Below are positions 23,777 to 32,698 of a DNA stretch of 64,000 bases, piece after piece. The notes beneath the pieces are model-generated. The model was given only the letters and a program-made list of their open reading frames with translations. It made no database searches and had not been told where the DNA came from. Origin of the DNA: Mesobacterium_A hydrothermale (GTDB taxonomy: Bacteria > Pseudomonadota > Alphaproteobacteria > Rhodobacterales > Rhodobacteraceae); assembly GCF_035818635.1 (NCBI RefSeq), contig NZ_JAYLLH010000010.1:82856-146855 (forward strand). Reading direction: 5' to 3'. The position numbers and the translations under genes are program-made. The stretch's first letter is position 1. Every line of letters starts with the position of its first letter.

Positions 23777-24682
23777 CTAGGTTGAGGACGGCAGCGGGAC
23801 GGTGGCTTGACCGCGCCGTTCGATTTCTCGATGCCTAATTGACACCTGCCAGCCCTGCTGTGCAAGGCCATGCGCCACCTTTTCCGTTACGGCAACCGAC
23901 CGGTGTTGCCCTCCGGTACACCCAAAGGCGATGGAGACATGGGCTTTGCCTTCCTCCTGGAAGGCCGGCAGTAGGAAACTGACCAACCCCAGCGCCTGAT
24001 CAAGGAACGGTTGGAACCGGTCGTCTTGCTGAACATAGTCGACAACGCGCGGATCCTGCCCGGTCAGACTGCGCAGGCCCGGGTTCCAGAACGGGTTGCG
24101 CAGGAATCGGCAATCCAGCACCACGTCAGCACCGTGTGGCAGGCCGCGTTTGTAGGAAAAAGACATCAGCGATACGGCGGGGGCCGACTGGGCGGCAGCG
24201 GCAAAGAGTTCCTGCACCCGGGCGCGCAGATCGTGCGGGGTCATCTGGCCGGTGTCGATCAGCACGTCAGCAAGGGCACGGATCGGCTCCAGTAGCGCGC
24301 ATTCCCGCGCGATGCCCTCGGCCGGGGTTTCCTGCGGGGCCAACGGGTGACGGCGCCGCGTTTCGGAATACCGCCGGAGCAGTACGTCCGGGGCACAATC
24401 CAGGAACAGAAATTCGGGGGCAACATCGTTCCGCCCACTGAGCTGGCCAAAGAGTTCGGTCAGCGCCTCTGGCGAAAACTGGCGATTGCGCACATCAATC
24501 CCCAGGGCCAGCGGGCGCGGCATCTTTGGCCCGTCCAGCAGGCGCGGCACAAGGTTCAGCGGCAGGTTGTCGATGGTCTCGAACCCTGCGTCCTCCAGCG
24601 CATTCAGCGCGGTCGAACGCCCGGCGCCCGAAGGCCCGGTGACAAGGATCACACTTTGTCGGTCGCCCAGATTGTCTGTCAT
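23777..24682 (-). CDS. rapZ: RNase adapter protein RapZ
   Basis: RapZ (301 aa; YvcJ family) is a P-loop nucleotide-binding protein. In enterobacteria it guides RNase E to a small RNA controlling glucosamine-6-phosphate synthase; its alphaproteobacterial targets are less clear. The Walker A motif is GPSGAGRST (16-24) and the C-terminal RNA-binding domain has SIAFGCTGGQHRSVAVTEK. The ATG at 24682 comes 4 bp after the hprK stop. The upstream in-frame ATG at 24703 would overlap hprK by 17 nt and add non-conserved residues. Confidence 0.95.
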   Translation of the reverse strand: MTDNLGDRQSVILVTGPSGAGRSTALNALEDAGFETIDNLPLNLVPRLLDGPKMPRPLALGIDVRNRQFSPEALTELFGQLSGRNDVAPEFLFLDCAPDVLLRRYSETRRRHPLAPQETPAEGIARECALLEPIRALADVLIDTGQMTPHDLRARVQELFAAAAQSAPAVSLMSFSYKRGLPHGADVVLDCRFLRNPFWNPGLRSLTGQDPRVVDYVQQDDRFQPFLDQALGLVSFLLPAFQEEGKAHVSIAFGCTGGQHRSVAVTEKVAHGLAQQGWQVSIRHREIERRGQATVPLPSST

Positions 24683-24686
24683 CGCC

Positions 24687-25118
24687 CTATGCCTTGCGCC
24701 CATATCGAAGGTAGTGCATCACACCCACCGCAAAACTGGCGCGCGCGGTATTGTGAAGCAAGGGCAGATCGACCCCCAGGAGAGCGGTTTTCCGAAACGG
24801 CGGCAATCGGTCTGTTTCGGTGGCGTCCATGTCGACAACCGCGGCAATGGCGGCCCCGCTGCAGGCGGGCGCGCGCAGGATGCCGATACCGCGCGCTTCG
24901 ATCAGGCCAGAGAGCGATTGCGGCGCGGTCATCCAAGGCGCCCCGTCGCGCAGCGACACCATCACCCGATCATCCGAGACCAACGTCGCGCCCAATGCGA
25001 TCAGATCCAGCGCCAAGGTCGATTTGCCGCTGCCAGACGCCCCCCGGATCAGCAGGCCACGGTCGTTCAGCGCCACGGCGCTGGCATGAAGGACACAAGG
25101 GGGCTTGGCGTCAGCCAC
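24687..25118 (-). CDS. hprK: HPr kinase/phosphorylase (short alphaproteobacterial form)
   Basis: A 143-aa HPr kinase consisting only of the C-terminal catalytic domain, as is usual in alphaproteobacteria; the ~130-residue N-terminal domain of Firmicutes enzymes is absent. Walker A is GASGSGKST (26-34), DDRV supplies acidic residues, and the family signature EARGIGIL is present. It should phosphorylate HPr on Ser49. It is 9 bp downstream of chvG and 4 bp upstream of rapZ, so the whole chvG-hprK-rapZ-EIIA-HPr run is probably one transcript. Confidence 0.93.
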   Translation of the reverse strand: MADAKPPCVLHASAVALNDRGLLIRGASGSGKSTLALDLIALGATLVSDDRVMVSLRDGAPWMTAPQSLSGLIEARGIGILRAPACSGAAIAAVVDMDATETDRLPPFRKTALLGVDLPLLHNTARASFAVGVMHYLRYGRKA

Positions 25119-25127
25119 CCTGCCGGA

Positions 25128-26852
25128 TCACACCGGCAGGCCGACAACGAAACGTGCGCCCAGCGGTTCCGAGGTCGCATCGACCTCTGTCGGGCGGATA
25201 TTTTCGGCCCAGATCACGCCGCCATGCGCTTCAACGATCTGCTTCGAAATCGCGAGGCCAAGGCCCGAATTGTTACCGAAGTCACTGTCCGGGCGGCTGG
25301 TGTAGAACCGCTTGAAGATCTTGGCCAGCGCATCTTCGGGAATGCCGGGTCCGGTGTCTTCGACCACCACCAGAACGCGGTTGTCCCGGCGCCGCGCCCA
25401 CAGGCGGATCGCATCGCCATCCTCGCAGAAGGAAATCGCGTTTGTGATCAGGTTGACAAAGACCTGCGCCAGTCGCGGTTCCAACCCATGGATGTTGATC
25501 GGGCGGTCGGGCAGATCGGTGATGAACTCAATCCCTTTCTTGCGCGCGTCTTCACCCAGGAACTGGCTGAGGTTGTCGAGCATGTCGAGCAGGTTGAATT
25601 CAACCTCTTCTTCCTTGACCAGTTCGCTGTCCAGACGCGAGGCGTTGGAGATATCGCTGACAAGGCGGTCAAGGCGACGCACGTCATGTTCGATGACCGT
25701 CATCAGCTTTTCGCGGTGTTCATCTTTCTTGACCATGCGCAAAGAGCCGATGGCCGAACGCAGCGATGCCAAGGGATTCTTGATTTCATGTGCCACGTCG
25801 GCGGCGAACTGTTCATTGCTGTCGATCCGGTCGTAGAGCGCCCCGACCATGCCGCGCAAAGCCCCCGACAGCCGTCCGATTTCATCGGGCCGCGCGGTCA
25901 GGTCAGGAATGCGGATACGGCCCTTGGCCACGTTCGATGTGTTGCGGTCGCGACCGATTTCGGCAGCGTCGGCAAGATCGGAAATCGGGTTGGCGATCGT
26001 CGACGCCAGGATCAGCGACAGGCCAATCGACACCAGCGTGGCGATCATGAACATCTGCAGGACACGTTCACGTTCGGCACGCACTGCGGCATCGATTTCA
26101 GCCGCCGGTGCGACAAGACCGATGGTGCCGACAATGGCATCGCCCTGCCGCACCGGGGAAACGGCGGTGAACAGGGTCTGGCCCTGATCGCCAGTGCCGC
26201 TTTCGACGCGGGTCAAGGTCGGATCACCGGACTGGATCATGTCGCGCAGCCGCTCTTCCAGCGACATTTGCGGCGTGTCGTCGAACAGGCTGAACAGGCC
26301 TGCAACGGTCTGCCAAAGGCCGTTCAGGAAATCGGTAATGACCGTCGGCTGTTCGCTGGGATCGTTTTCAGCGGTTACCGTCTTGATCTGGCGGCCCATG
26401 CCTTCGCCCACCAGGAATGCGGCCGTGTCGAAAACCAGCACTTGCACCCCGGCCGGCAAGTCCATGCCGCGCAGGGTACCGTCAACATCAATGCCTTCGC
26501 CGGTGCCAAGGTTGACTTGCGGGCTGGCCGGGAACTGCGCCTCGAACACATCGGCGATCAGTTCGACCTCGGTCACCATGCTGTCGACACGCTGGATCGC
26601 CAGGCTGTCGCGCGAGGAATTGAGATACAGGATTCCCGCAACCAGCACGTTCAACGCGATCAGGTTGAACGTGATGATCTTGCGTGTCAGCGGAGAGCGG
26701 TTGAGCGAGAACAGGCCACGCCGCGCGCGATGCGCCTGCATTTCCTTTTCCACGGTGCTGTCCGGGGCGACCCAATCGTCGCCCAGAACAACGTCCGCAT
26801 CATCGGAGTGTCCGCCACCACCGCGCATATTGATCCTTTCGGCCAGCGCCAT
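25128..26852 (-). CDS. chvG: Sensor histidine kinase ChvG (BvrS/ExoS type)
   Basis: A 574-aa membrane histidine kinase. It has a cytoplasmic N-terminal tail, TM1 (about 59-78), a ~190-residue periplasmic sensor domain, TM2 (266-288), then HAMP. The HisKA domain has phospho-acceptor His355 in FAADVAHEIKNPL, and the HATPase_c domain has VFVNLITNAISFC, VVEDTGPGIP and GLGLAISKQIV. In relatives, ChvG with ChvI responds to acidity or envelope stress and controls envelope and carbon genes. It starts 3 bp after the 3' end of chvI. The partner regulator gene is frame-broken in this sequence. Confidence 0.95.
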   Translation of the reverse strand: MALAERINMRGGGGHSDDADVVLGDDWVAPDSTVEKEMQAHRARRGLFSLNRSPLTRKIITFNLIALNVLVAGILYLNSSRDSLAIQRVDSMVTEVELIADVFEAQFPASPQVNLGTGEGIDVDGTLRGMDLPAGVQVLVFDTAAFLVGEGMGRQIKTVTAENDPSEQPTVITDFLNGLWQTVAGLFSLFDDTPQMSLEERLRDMIQSGDPTLTRVESGTGDQGQTLFTAVSPVRQGDAIVGTIGLVAPAAEIDAAVRAERERVLQMFMIATLVSIGLSLILASTIANPISDLADAAEIGRDRNTSNVAKGRIRIPDLTARPDEIGRLSGALRGMVGALYDRIDSNEQFAADVAHEIKNPLASLRSAIGSLRMVKKDEHREKLMTVIEHDVRRLDRLVSDISNASRLDSELVKEEEVEFNLLDMLDNLSQFLGEDARKKGIEFITDLPDRPINIHGLEPRLAQVFVNLITNAISFCEDGDAIRLWARRRDNRVLVVVEDTGPGIPEDALAKIFKRFYTSRPDSDFGNNSGLGLAISKQIVEAHGGVIWAENIRPTEVDATSEPLGARFVVGLPV

Positions 26853-26855
26853 GGC

Positions 26856-27547
26856 TTACTCTTCGTTGTAACGATACCCGATGCCGTACAGTGTCTCGAT
26901 CGCCGAAAACTCCGGATCGACCGACCGCATCTTCTTGCGTAGACGTTTGATGTGGCTGTCGATGGTCCGGTCATCGACATAGACCTGATCGTCATAGGCC
27001 ACGTCCATCAGCTGATCGCGCGATTTGACGAAGCCGGGGCGCTGTGCCAGGGCCTGCAAAAGCAGGAATTCCGTCACGGTCAGCGATACTTCCAGACCTT
27101 TCCAGGTCACGGCGTGGCGCAACGGGTCCATCGAAAGATGGCCGCGGACCATGATCTTGCTTTCCTCGGTATCGGCAACGACATCGCGTCCTGACGGCGC
27201 AGCAGCGCGCGGATACGTTCGACCAGCAGGCGCTGGCTGAAGGGCTTCTTGACATAGTCGTCAGCCCCCATGCGCAGGCCAAGCACCTCGTCGATCTCAT
27301 CGTCTTTCGAGGTCAGGAAGATCACCGGCATGGCAGATTTCTGACGCACACGCTGAAGCAAATCCATGCCATCCATGCGCGGCATCTTGATGTCGAAGAC
27401 CGCCATGTCGGGCATCTTCTTGTTGAACGCGTCAAGCGCGGCCTGACCGTCGTTATACGTGTCGACCTCGAACCCCTCCGCCTCGAGCGTCATAGACACC
27501 GATGTCAGAATATTCCTGTCATCGTCCACAAGGGCGATCTTGGACAT
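26856..27547 (-). pseudogene. chvI: Response regulator ChvI, interrupted by a frame break
   Basis: The first ~121 residues encode an intact receiver domain (MSKIALVDDDRNILTS, Asp52 in FDIKMPRMDG, Lys100-101 in DDYVKKPF). A full OmpR/PhoB-type winged-helix domain follows in another frame: MVRGHLSMDPLRHAV, VSLTVTEFLLLQALAQR, VDDRTIDSHIKRLRKKM, ending ETLYGIGYRYNEE. Start to stop is 692 nt, one short of a multiple of three, so a single missing base between about 27178 and 27190 explains everything. As written, translation would run out of frame to 27107 and yield a protein without DNA-binding domain. Both halves look fully conserved, which suggests a sequencing error or a very recent mutation. 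I see no classical slippery heptamer. The start at 27547 has AAGGA upstream. Confidence 0.85.
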
Positions 27548-27927
27548 GGCATTTTCCTTATACTGCTCTTTTTGACCTGCACTGCGCGTGGCATTTGCCA
27601 GCATTTTTTTGGCACTATGCCGCTTTTTTCACTTTACAACAATCCCTAAGTGCGAATCACGGTCGAGTCGCTCGCCCATCAGACCGAAAATTTCGTAATG
27701 AATGGCTAAATTGCCTCACTTACGCCGCACACTCCCGCCTCAGGCGAAACTTGGTTGCGCTAAACCCGGCGTGCTATCGCTAACTGCGCTATTGCGCCCT
27801 GTTCCTGTCATAAAGCCCCGTGATACAAACCGCGCCATCCCCTGTACGACGCAGCGGAAGGCGGCGCTGATCGGCGCCAGCAATAACGGAACGCCGCCCA
27901 AAAGGCGCGGTTTGAGGAGCTTGGCAT
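27548..27927. other. Divergent control region between chvI and pckA
   Basis: This 380-bp gap separates the divergent chvI and pckA genes and must carry both promoters. It contains AT-rich stretches near chvI (27600-27650), several GCGCTA-type words around 27755-27797, and a candidate LacI-type operator at 27772-27785. The GC-rich part just before pckA (27855-27905) has hairpin-forming GGCGC words. I see no convincing gene; the short ORFs on both strands lack family resemblance. Confidence 0.6.
27772..27785. promoter_or_regulatory. Candidate LacI-type (CceR/AkgR-like) operator upstream of pckA
   Basis: TGCTATCGCTAACT matches 11 of 14 positions of the palindrome TGTTAGCGCTAACA that I recall for CceR/AkgR, a LacI-family regulator that activates gluconeogenesis genes in Rhodobacter. 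It lies 143 bp before the pckA start, a position compatible with activation. This was a visual match only. Confidence 0.35.
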
Positions 27928-29526
27928 ATGACATTTGGACGGGTGAACCCCAATTTCCGGCTGGAAGACCAGGGAATCGAGGGGCTGGGCAATGTCTATT
28001 ACAACCTGATGGAGCCGGCGCTGATCGAGGCAGCGTTGAAAAAAGGCGAAGGCACGCTTGGCAAGGGCGGTGCCTTCCTGGTCACCACGGGCAAATTCAC
28101 TGGCCGGTCGCCCAAGGACAAGCACATTGTCAAGACCGACAGCGTGGCAGACACCATCTGGTGGGAAAACAACGCCGAGATGTCGCCCGAAGGGTTTGAC
28201 GCGCTTTACGAAGACATGCTGACCCATATGGCCGGCAAGGACTACTTCGTGCAGGACCTGACCGGCGGTGCCGATCCGAAATACGCCATCGACGTGCGTT
28301 TCGTGACCGAACTGGCCTGGCATGGCGTGTTCATCCGCCACATGATGCGCCGCCCCGCGCGCGAGGATCTGGACAGCTTCACCGCCGATTGGACCGTGAT
28401 CAACTGCCCCACCTTCCAAGCCAATCCGGAGCGTCACAACTGCCGCACCGAAACCGTCATCGCGATGAACTTCGACAAGAAGATGATCCTGATCGGCGGC
28501 ACCGAATATGCTGGCGAAAACAAGAAATCCATTTTCACCCTGCTGAACTACATCCTGCCCGGCAAAGGCATCATGGCGATGCACTGCTCGGCCAACCACG
28601 CCAAGGGCAACCCGGTGGACACCGCCGTGTTCTTTGGCCTGTCCGGCACCGGCAAGACCACCCTGTCGGCCGACCCCGAGCGCGTGCTGATCGGCGATGA
28701 CGAACACGGCTGGTCGGATCGTGGTACCTTCAACTTCGAAGGCGGCTGCTATGCCAAGACCATCAACCTGTCCGCCGAGGCAGAGCCGGAAATCCACGCC
28801 ACCACCGAAAAGTTCGGTACCGTGATCGAAAACATGACCTTCGATCCGGAAACTTTCGACCTGAACTTCGAAGATGACAGCCTGACGGCCAACATGCGTT
28901 GCGCCTATCCGCTGCACTACATCTCGAACGCTTCGGAAAACGCGCTGGGTGGCCATCCGAAAAACATCATCATGCTGACCTGTGACGCCTTTGGCGTTCT
29001 GCCGCCGATCGCGCGGCTGACCCCGGCGCAGGCGATGTACCACTTCCTGTCTGGCTTCACCTCCAAGGTTGCCGGAACCGAGCGCGGCGTGACCGAGCCC
29101 GAACCCACCTTCAGCACCTGCTTTGGCGCGCCCTTCATGCCGCGTCGTCCCGAAGCCTATGGCAACCTGCTGCGCGAAAAGATCGCCAAGCACGGCGCAA
29201 CCTGCTGGCTGGTGAACACCGGCTGGACCGGCGGCGCCTATGGCACCGGCTCGCGGATGCCGATCAAGGCCACCCGCGCGCTGCTGCACGCAGCCCTGAA
29301 CGGCTCGCTCGCGGCGGCAGAGTTCCGCAAGGATCCGAACTTCGGCTTCGACGTGCCGGTGCATGTCGAAGGTGTGCCGGAACTGCTTCTGGACCCGCGC
29401 AAGACCTGGGACGACAAGGCGGCCTATGACGCGCAGGCACAGAAACTGGTTGCGATGTTCGCCGACAACTTTGAACAGTACGTGCCCTATATCGATGACG
29501 ACGTGAAAGCCGCCGCGATCGGCTGA
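27928..29526 (+). CDS. pckA: Phosphoenolpyruvate carboxykinase (ATP)
   Basis: PckA (532 aa, ATP type) converts oxaloacetate and ATP into PEP, CO2 and ADP, the first committed step of gluconeogenesis. Signature parts are TGRSPKDKHIV, RTETVIAMNF, the kinase loop GLSGTGKTTLSADP (P-loop), the metal site LIGDDEHGW and NTGWTGGAYGTGSRM. It provides sugar precursors when cells grow on acetate, organic acids or via the ethylmalonyl-CoA pathway. The divergent pckA/chvI arrangement is highly conserved in alphaproteobacteria. The stop overlaps the next gene's ATG by one base. Confidence 0.98.
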   Translation: MTFGRVNPNFRLEDQGIEGLGNVYYNLMEPALIEAALKKGEGTLGKGGAFLVTTGKFTGRSPKDKHIVKTDSVADTIWWENNAEMSPEGFDALYEDMLTHMAGKDYFVQDLTGGADPKYAIDVRFVTELAWHGVFIRHMMRRPAREDLDSFTADWTVINCPTFQANPERHNCRTETVIAMNFDKKMILIGGTEYAGENKKSIFTLLNYILPGKGIMAMHCSANHAKGNPVDTAVFFGLSGTGKTTLSADPERVLIGDDEHGWSDRGTFNFEGGCYAKTINLSAEAEPEIHATTEKFGTVIENMTFDPETFDLNFEDDSLTANMRCAYPLHYISNASENALGGHPKNIIMLTCDAFGVLPPIARLTPAQAMYHFLSGFTSKVAGTERGVTEPEPTFSTCFGAPFMPRRPEAYGNLLREKIAKHGATCWLVNTGWTGGAYGTGSRMPIKATRALLHAALNGSLAAAEFRKDPNFGFDVPVHVEGVPELLLDPRKTWDDKAAYDAQAQKLVAMFADNFEQYVPYIDDDVKAAAIG

Positions 29527-30062
29527 TGCGCCGCGCCGCACTCACGCTTTTGCTGGCCAGCCTCGGGACCACCGGGGCTGGCCAGTCCGTTTCCGACAGC
29601 CCGGTCGCGTTAGTTGACTACGGCATTTTCTGCCCGTTCGAACACACTGGCGAAAGCCGCCCCGCCCCTGATACCGAAAACGGTCAGGTGTTTCTTGTCG
29701 ATCACGCGCGCGAGGTCGATATCCGGGGTGACACCGTGCCGGCGATCCTGGGCTTTGCCTTTGGCATCCGATACCGGCTGGAACCGGGCGTCAACCTGCC
29801 CCCCACCCGTGTCATCGTCACCCATCCACCGCTTGGAGCGGCAGGCATGACGCGCCAATCCTGGGACTTTCGGCCCAACCCCGGCGACATCGCGGTATCG
29901 CTGTTCAGCTTTGACATGCCCTATGAAATGGTACCCGGTGACTGGAGCTTTTTGCTGACCGACGGCACCCGCACCTACCTGGAGCGCCGCTTTCGCGTGG
30001 TTCCGGGCGACCAGATGCCCTGGGTTTTCGATCTGTGCCAGGGCCCTGCGCCAATGTCCTGA
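29526..30062 (+). CDS. Secreted DUF3859-like protein
   Basis: A 178-aa protein with an N-terminal signal peptide (MRRAALTLLLASLGTTGAG). The rest looks beta-rich, with ALVDYGIFCPFEHTGE near the start of the mature protein and GIRYRLEPGVNLPPTRVIVTHPPL in the middle, consistent with the DUF3859 family as I remember it. The role is unknown. It is coupled to pckA by a TGATG overlap and convergent with the TauE gene, leaving 4 bp between the ends. Confidence 0.7.
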   Translation: MRRAALTLLLASLGTTGAGQSVSDSPVALVDYGIFCPFEHTGESRPAPDTENGQVFLVDHAREVDIRGDTVPAILGFAFGIRYRLEPGVNLPPTRVIVTHPPLGAAGMTRQSWDFRPNPGDIAVSLFSFDMPYEMVPGDWSFLLTDGTRTYLERRFRVVPGDQMPWVFDLCQGPAPMS

Positions 30063-30066
30063 CGGA

Positions 30067-30834
30067 TCAGAACACGGCGCGGCGGATCAGGTTCAGAGCG
30101 GCAATCAACAGAATGAACAGCGTGGCACGCCGAAAGGCGCGTTGGTCGATGCGGTCATGAATCAATCCGCCCAGCCACATGCCGATCACAGCGGGCACGA
30201 TCAGGATGGCCGAAAATTTCGCGGTCTCGGCGTTCAGCACACCCGAGCCGATGTGCGCCACCGTCAGCGCCACCGCGCCCAGGCCATAGATCACGCCCTG
30301 CACACGGATCTGTTCGCGTTTTTCGGTACCCAGCGCGGTCAGATAAGCCACGGTCGGCGGCCCCCAGACACCGGACATGCCGCCAACGAACCCAGCCACC
30401 GCGCCAATCACGCCTTCCAGGACCGGCCGGCTGCCCGGTGCCAGAACAGGTTGCCAGCCAAAGATTTGCAGCAGACAAAACAGCGCCACCGGCCCGCCGA
30501 TCACAAGGTACATGACCTTTGCCGGCAGAAGGCTGACCATTTGGGCCGAGGCCAACAGGAACACCAGCCCGATCAGCAGGAAGACCCGGAATTTCATGAT
30601 CGACTGCCAGGCCGCCTTGGCCCCCTGCCGCAGCGCCTGCATCCCGTTGGTCACCACCGTTGGCAGGATCAGCCCTGCAAGCGCCAGTTCCGGCGGCATG
30701 AACGTGGTCAGGCCCGAAACAAGGATCATCGGCATGGCAAAACCCACCATCCCCTTGACCACCCCAGCGGCCAGCGCGACCGAGCAGGCGACAAGCAGAA
30801 TCAACGAGGGTTCAAACAGCGCAGCGGTATCCAT
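30067..30834 (-). CDS. TauE/SafE-family membrane permease
   Basis: A 255-aa inner-membrane protein with about eight hydrophobic helices and the two-fold repeat of the TauE/SafE family: AAGVVKGMVGFAMPMILV in the first half and GAVAGFVGGMSGVWGPPTVAYL in the second. Family members export or import sulfite, sulfoacetate, other organosulfonates or related anions. The substrate cannot be assigned here because no sulfonate enzymes are next to it. It is divergent from mcd. Confidence 0.88.
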   Translation of the reverse strand: MDTAALFEPSLILLVACSVALAAGVVKGMVGFAMPMILVSGLTTFMPPELALAGLILPTVVTNGMQALRQGAKAAWQSIMKFRVFLLIGLVFLLASAQMVSLLPAKVMYLVIGGPVALFCLLQIFGWQPVLAPGSRPVLEGVIGAVAGFVGGMSGVWGPPTVAYLTALGTEKREQIRVQGVIYGLGAVALTVAHIGSGVLNAETAKFSAILIVPAVIGMWLGGLIHDRIDQRAFRRATLFILLIAALNLIRRAVF

Positions 30835-30901
30835 GCGGGATCTCTATCACCTTCCATGCTCGCTGCACTGCAAAAATTGGACGCGCAACTTTCATACAAT
30901 C

Positions 30902-30936
30902 ACCAACCTTTGTTGGTATTTTTGTTGCGCTGCAAC
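30902..30936. promoter_or_regulatory. Two inverted repeats in the mcd promoter region
   Basis: ACCAAC-N4-GTTGGT (30902-30907 with 30912-30917) is followed by a second palindrome GTTGC-N3-GCAAC (30924-30928 with 30932-30936), which ends 45 bp before the mcd start. The second resembles TTGC/GCAA-type sites bound by short-chain-acyl-CoA regulators (ScfR family). The first is followed by TATTTTTG and might alternatively be a weak hairpin terminator. Confidence 0.4.
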
Positions 30937-30981
30937 TGCGAAGGCCCTATGTGGAAGGTCAACAGAAAAGGAATGTGATTC

Positions 30982-32670
30982 ATGGCACATGACGGACAGG
31001 ATCTGACGCTCTCCGGCAGCCCCGTGCTGGCCGACCTTTTGCAACTGACCAAGGCGGCGATTGCCCCGGTTGAACAAGTGCTGGACACCGCCAAGGCGCG
31101 CGTTCGCGCGATGGTCGAGGTCGACGGCCGCGTTTCCGGCGCCAAGCTGGAAGAGAACCAGACCGCCGCCCACGGGTTGGCCTGGGTAGCGACATATGTC
31201 GAATCGCTGCGCCAGATGCAGAACTGGGCGGAGCGTCTGGAAGGCAATGGCCAGTTCGGCGAAGTCGAACAACTGATCCTTCAGATCGCGTTCGGTGAAT
31301 ACCTCTGGCAGCTGTACGGCGGCATTGCGATGAACCAGGGCGAGGTCATCCGCCTGCAGGATCTGGGTCTGGACCAGGACGACCAGCGCGCCCTGCTGGT
31401 GCCCGAGGTCATGACCCTGACCCAGTCCGCGAACAGCCCCGCCGCCCGTGCCCGCCTTGTCGAACTGATGCAGGAACGCAAGGCAGAGATCACCGTGGGG
31501 AAGACCGGGCTCGAGGACGAGCTGGAAATGATCCGCGAACAGTTCCGCCGCTTCGCGTTGGACAAGGTTGAGCCCTTTGCCCACGAATGGCACCTCAAGG
31601 ACGAGCTGATCCCCATGGAAATCATCGAGGAACTGGCGGAAATGGGCGTTTTCGGCCTGACCATCCCCGAGGAATACGGCGGGTTCGGCCTGTCCAAAGC
31701 CTCCATGGTCGTGGTGTCGGAAGAACTGTCGCGCGGCTATATCGGTGTCGGTTCGCTGGGCACCCGGTCTGAAATCGCGGCAGAGCTGATCCTGGCCGGC
31801 GGTACCGAGGAACAGAAGGAAAGCTGGCTGCCTCGCATCGCCAGCGCCGAGATCCTGCCGACCGCCGTCTTCACCGAACCCAACACCGGGTCCGACCTTG
31901 GCAGCCTGCGCACCCGCGCGGTCAAGGATGAAAACGGCGACTACAAGATCACCGGCAACAAGACCTGGATCACCCACGCCGCCCGCACCCACGTTATGAC
32001 GCTGCTGGCGCGCACCGATCCCGACACCACCGACTATCGCGGGCTGTCGATGTTCCTGGCCGAAAAGACCCCGGGCACCGATGAAAACCCGTTCCCAACC
32101 GAAGGCATGACCGGCGGCGAAATCGAAGTTCTGGGCTATCGCGGCATGAAGGAATACGAACTGGGTTTCGACAACTTCCATGTGAAGGGCGAAAACCTGC
32201 TGGGCGGCGAAGAGGGCAAGGGCTTCAAACAGCTGATGCAAACCTTCGAATCCGCCCGCATCCAGACCGCAGCCCGCGCCGTGGGCGTGGCGCAGGCCGC
32301 GCTTGATGTCGGCATGCAATATGCCGAGGACCGCAAGCAGTTCGGCAAATCGCTGATCAATTTCCCCCGCGTGGCCGGCAAGCTGGCGATGATGGCGGTG
32401 GAAATCATGGTGGCGCGGCAGCTGACCTACTTCTCGGCCTGGGAAAAGGACCACGACCGCCGCTGCGACCTTGAGGCCGGCATGGCCAAGCTGCTGGGCG
32501 CCCGCGTCGCCTGGGCCGCGGCGGACAACGCGTTGCAAATCCACGGCGGGAACGGGTTCGCCTTGGAATACAAGATTTCGCGAATCCTGTGCGATGCCCG
32601 CATCCTCAACATCTTTGAAGGGGCCGCAGAAATTCAGGCGCAGGTGATCGCACGTCGCTTGCTGGGCTAA
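30982..32670 (+). CDS. mcd: (2S)-methylsuccinyl-CoA dehydrogenase
   Basis: A 562-aa acyl-CoA dehydrogenase with an extra N-terminal helical domain of about 170 residues, the size and layout of Mcd from the ethylmalonyl-CoA pathway, which oxidises (2S)-methylsuccinyl-CoA to mesaconyl-CoA. The dehydrogenase core shows LTIPEEYGGFG, the FAD-binding TAVFTEPNTGSDLGSLRT, the C-terminal QIHGGNGFALEYKISR and the catalytic-base segment NIFEGAAEIQ (Glu546). Electrons should go to ETF (etfBA in this window). Together with ccr and ecm downstream, the assignment is strong. It is monocistronic, with a good terminator. Confidence 0.93.
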   Translation: MAHDGQDLTLSGSPVLADLLQLTKAAIAPVEQVLDTAKARVRAMVEVDGRVSGAKLEENQTAAHGLAWVATYVESLRQMQNWAERLEGNGQFGEVEQLILQIAFGEYLWQLYGGIAMNQGEVIRLQDLGLDQDDQRALLVPEVMTLTQSANSPAARARLVELMQERKAEITVGKTGLEDELEMIREQFRRFALDKVEPFAHEWHLKDELIPMEIIEELAEMGVFGLTIPEEYGGFGLSKASMVVVSEELSRGYIGVGSLGTRSEIAAELILAGGTEEQKESWLPRIASAEILPTAVFTEPNTGSDLGSLRTRAVKDENGDYKITGNKTWITHAARTHVMTLLARTDPDTTDYRGLSMFLAEKTPGTDENPFPTEGMTGGEIEVLGYRGMKEYELGFDNFHVKGENLLGGEEGKGFKQLMQTFESARIQTAARAVGVAQAALDVGMQYAEDRKQFGKSLINFPRVAGKLAMMAVEIMVARQLTYFSAWEKDHDRRCDLEAGMAKLLGARVAWAAADNALQIHGGNGFALEYKISRILCDARILNIFEGAAEIQAQVIARRLLG

Positions 32671-32698
32671 GGCCAACGTCTTGCCCATCCTGAACAGT

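Noticed and set aside
27808..29541. Minus-strand frame opposite pckA (577 codons)
   Set aside because: Antisense shadow of pckA; the product is His/Gln/Arg-rich and lacks any recognisable domain.
30892..32688. Minus-strand frame opposite mcd (598 codons)
   Set aside because: Antisense shadow of mcd, which has complete acyl-CoA dehydrogenase motifs; no ribosome-binding site or homology.
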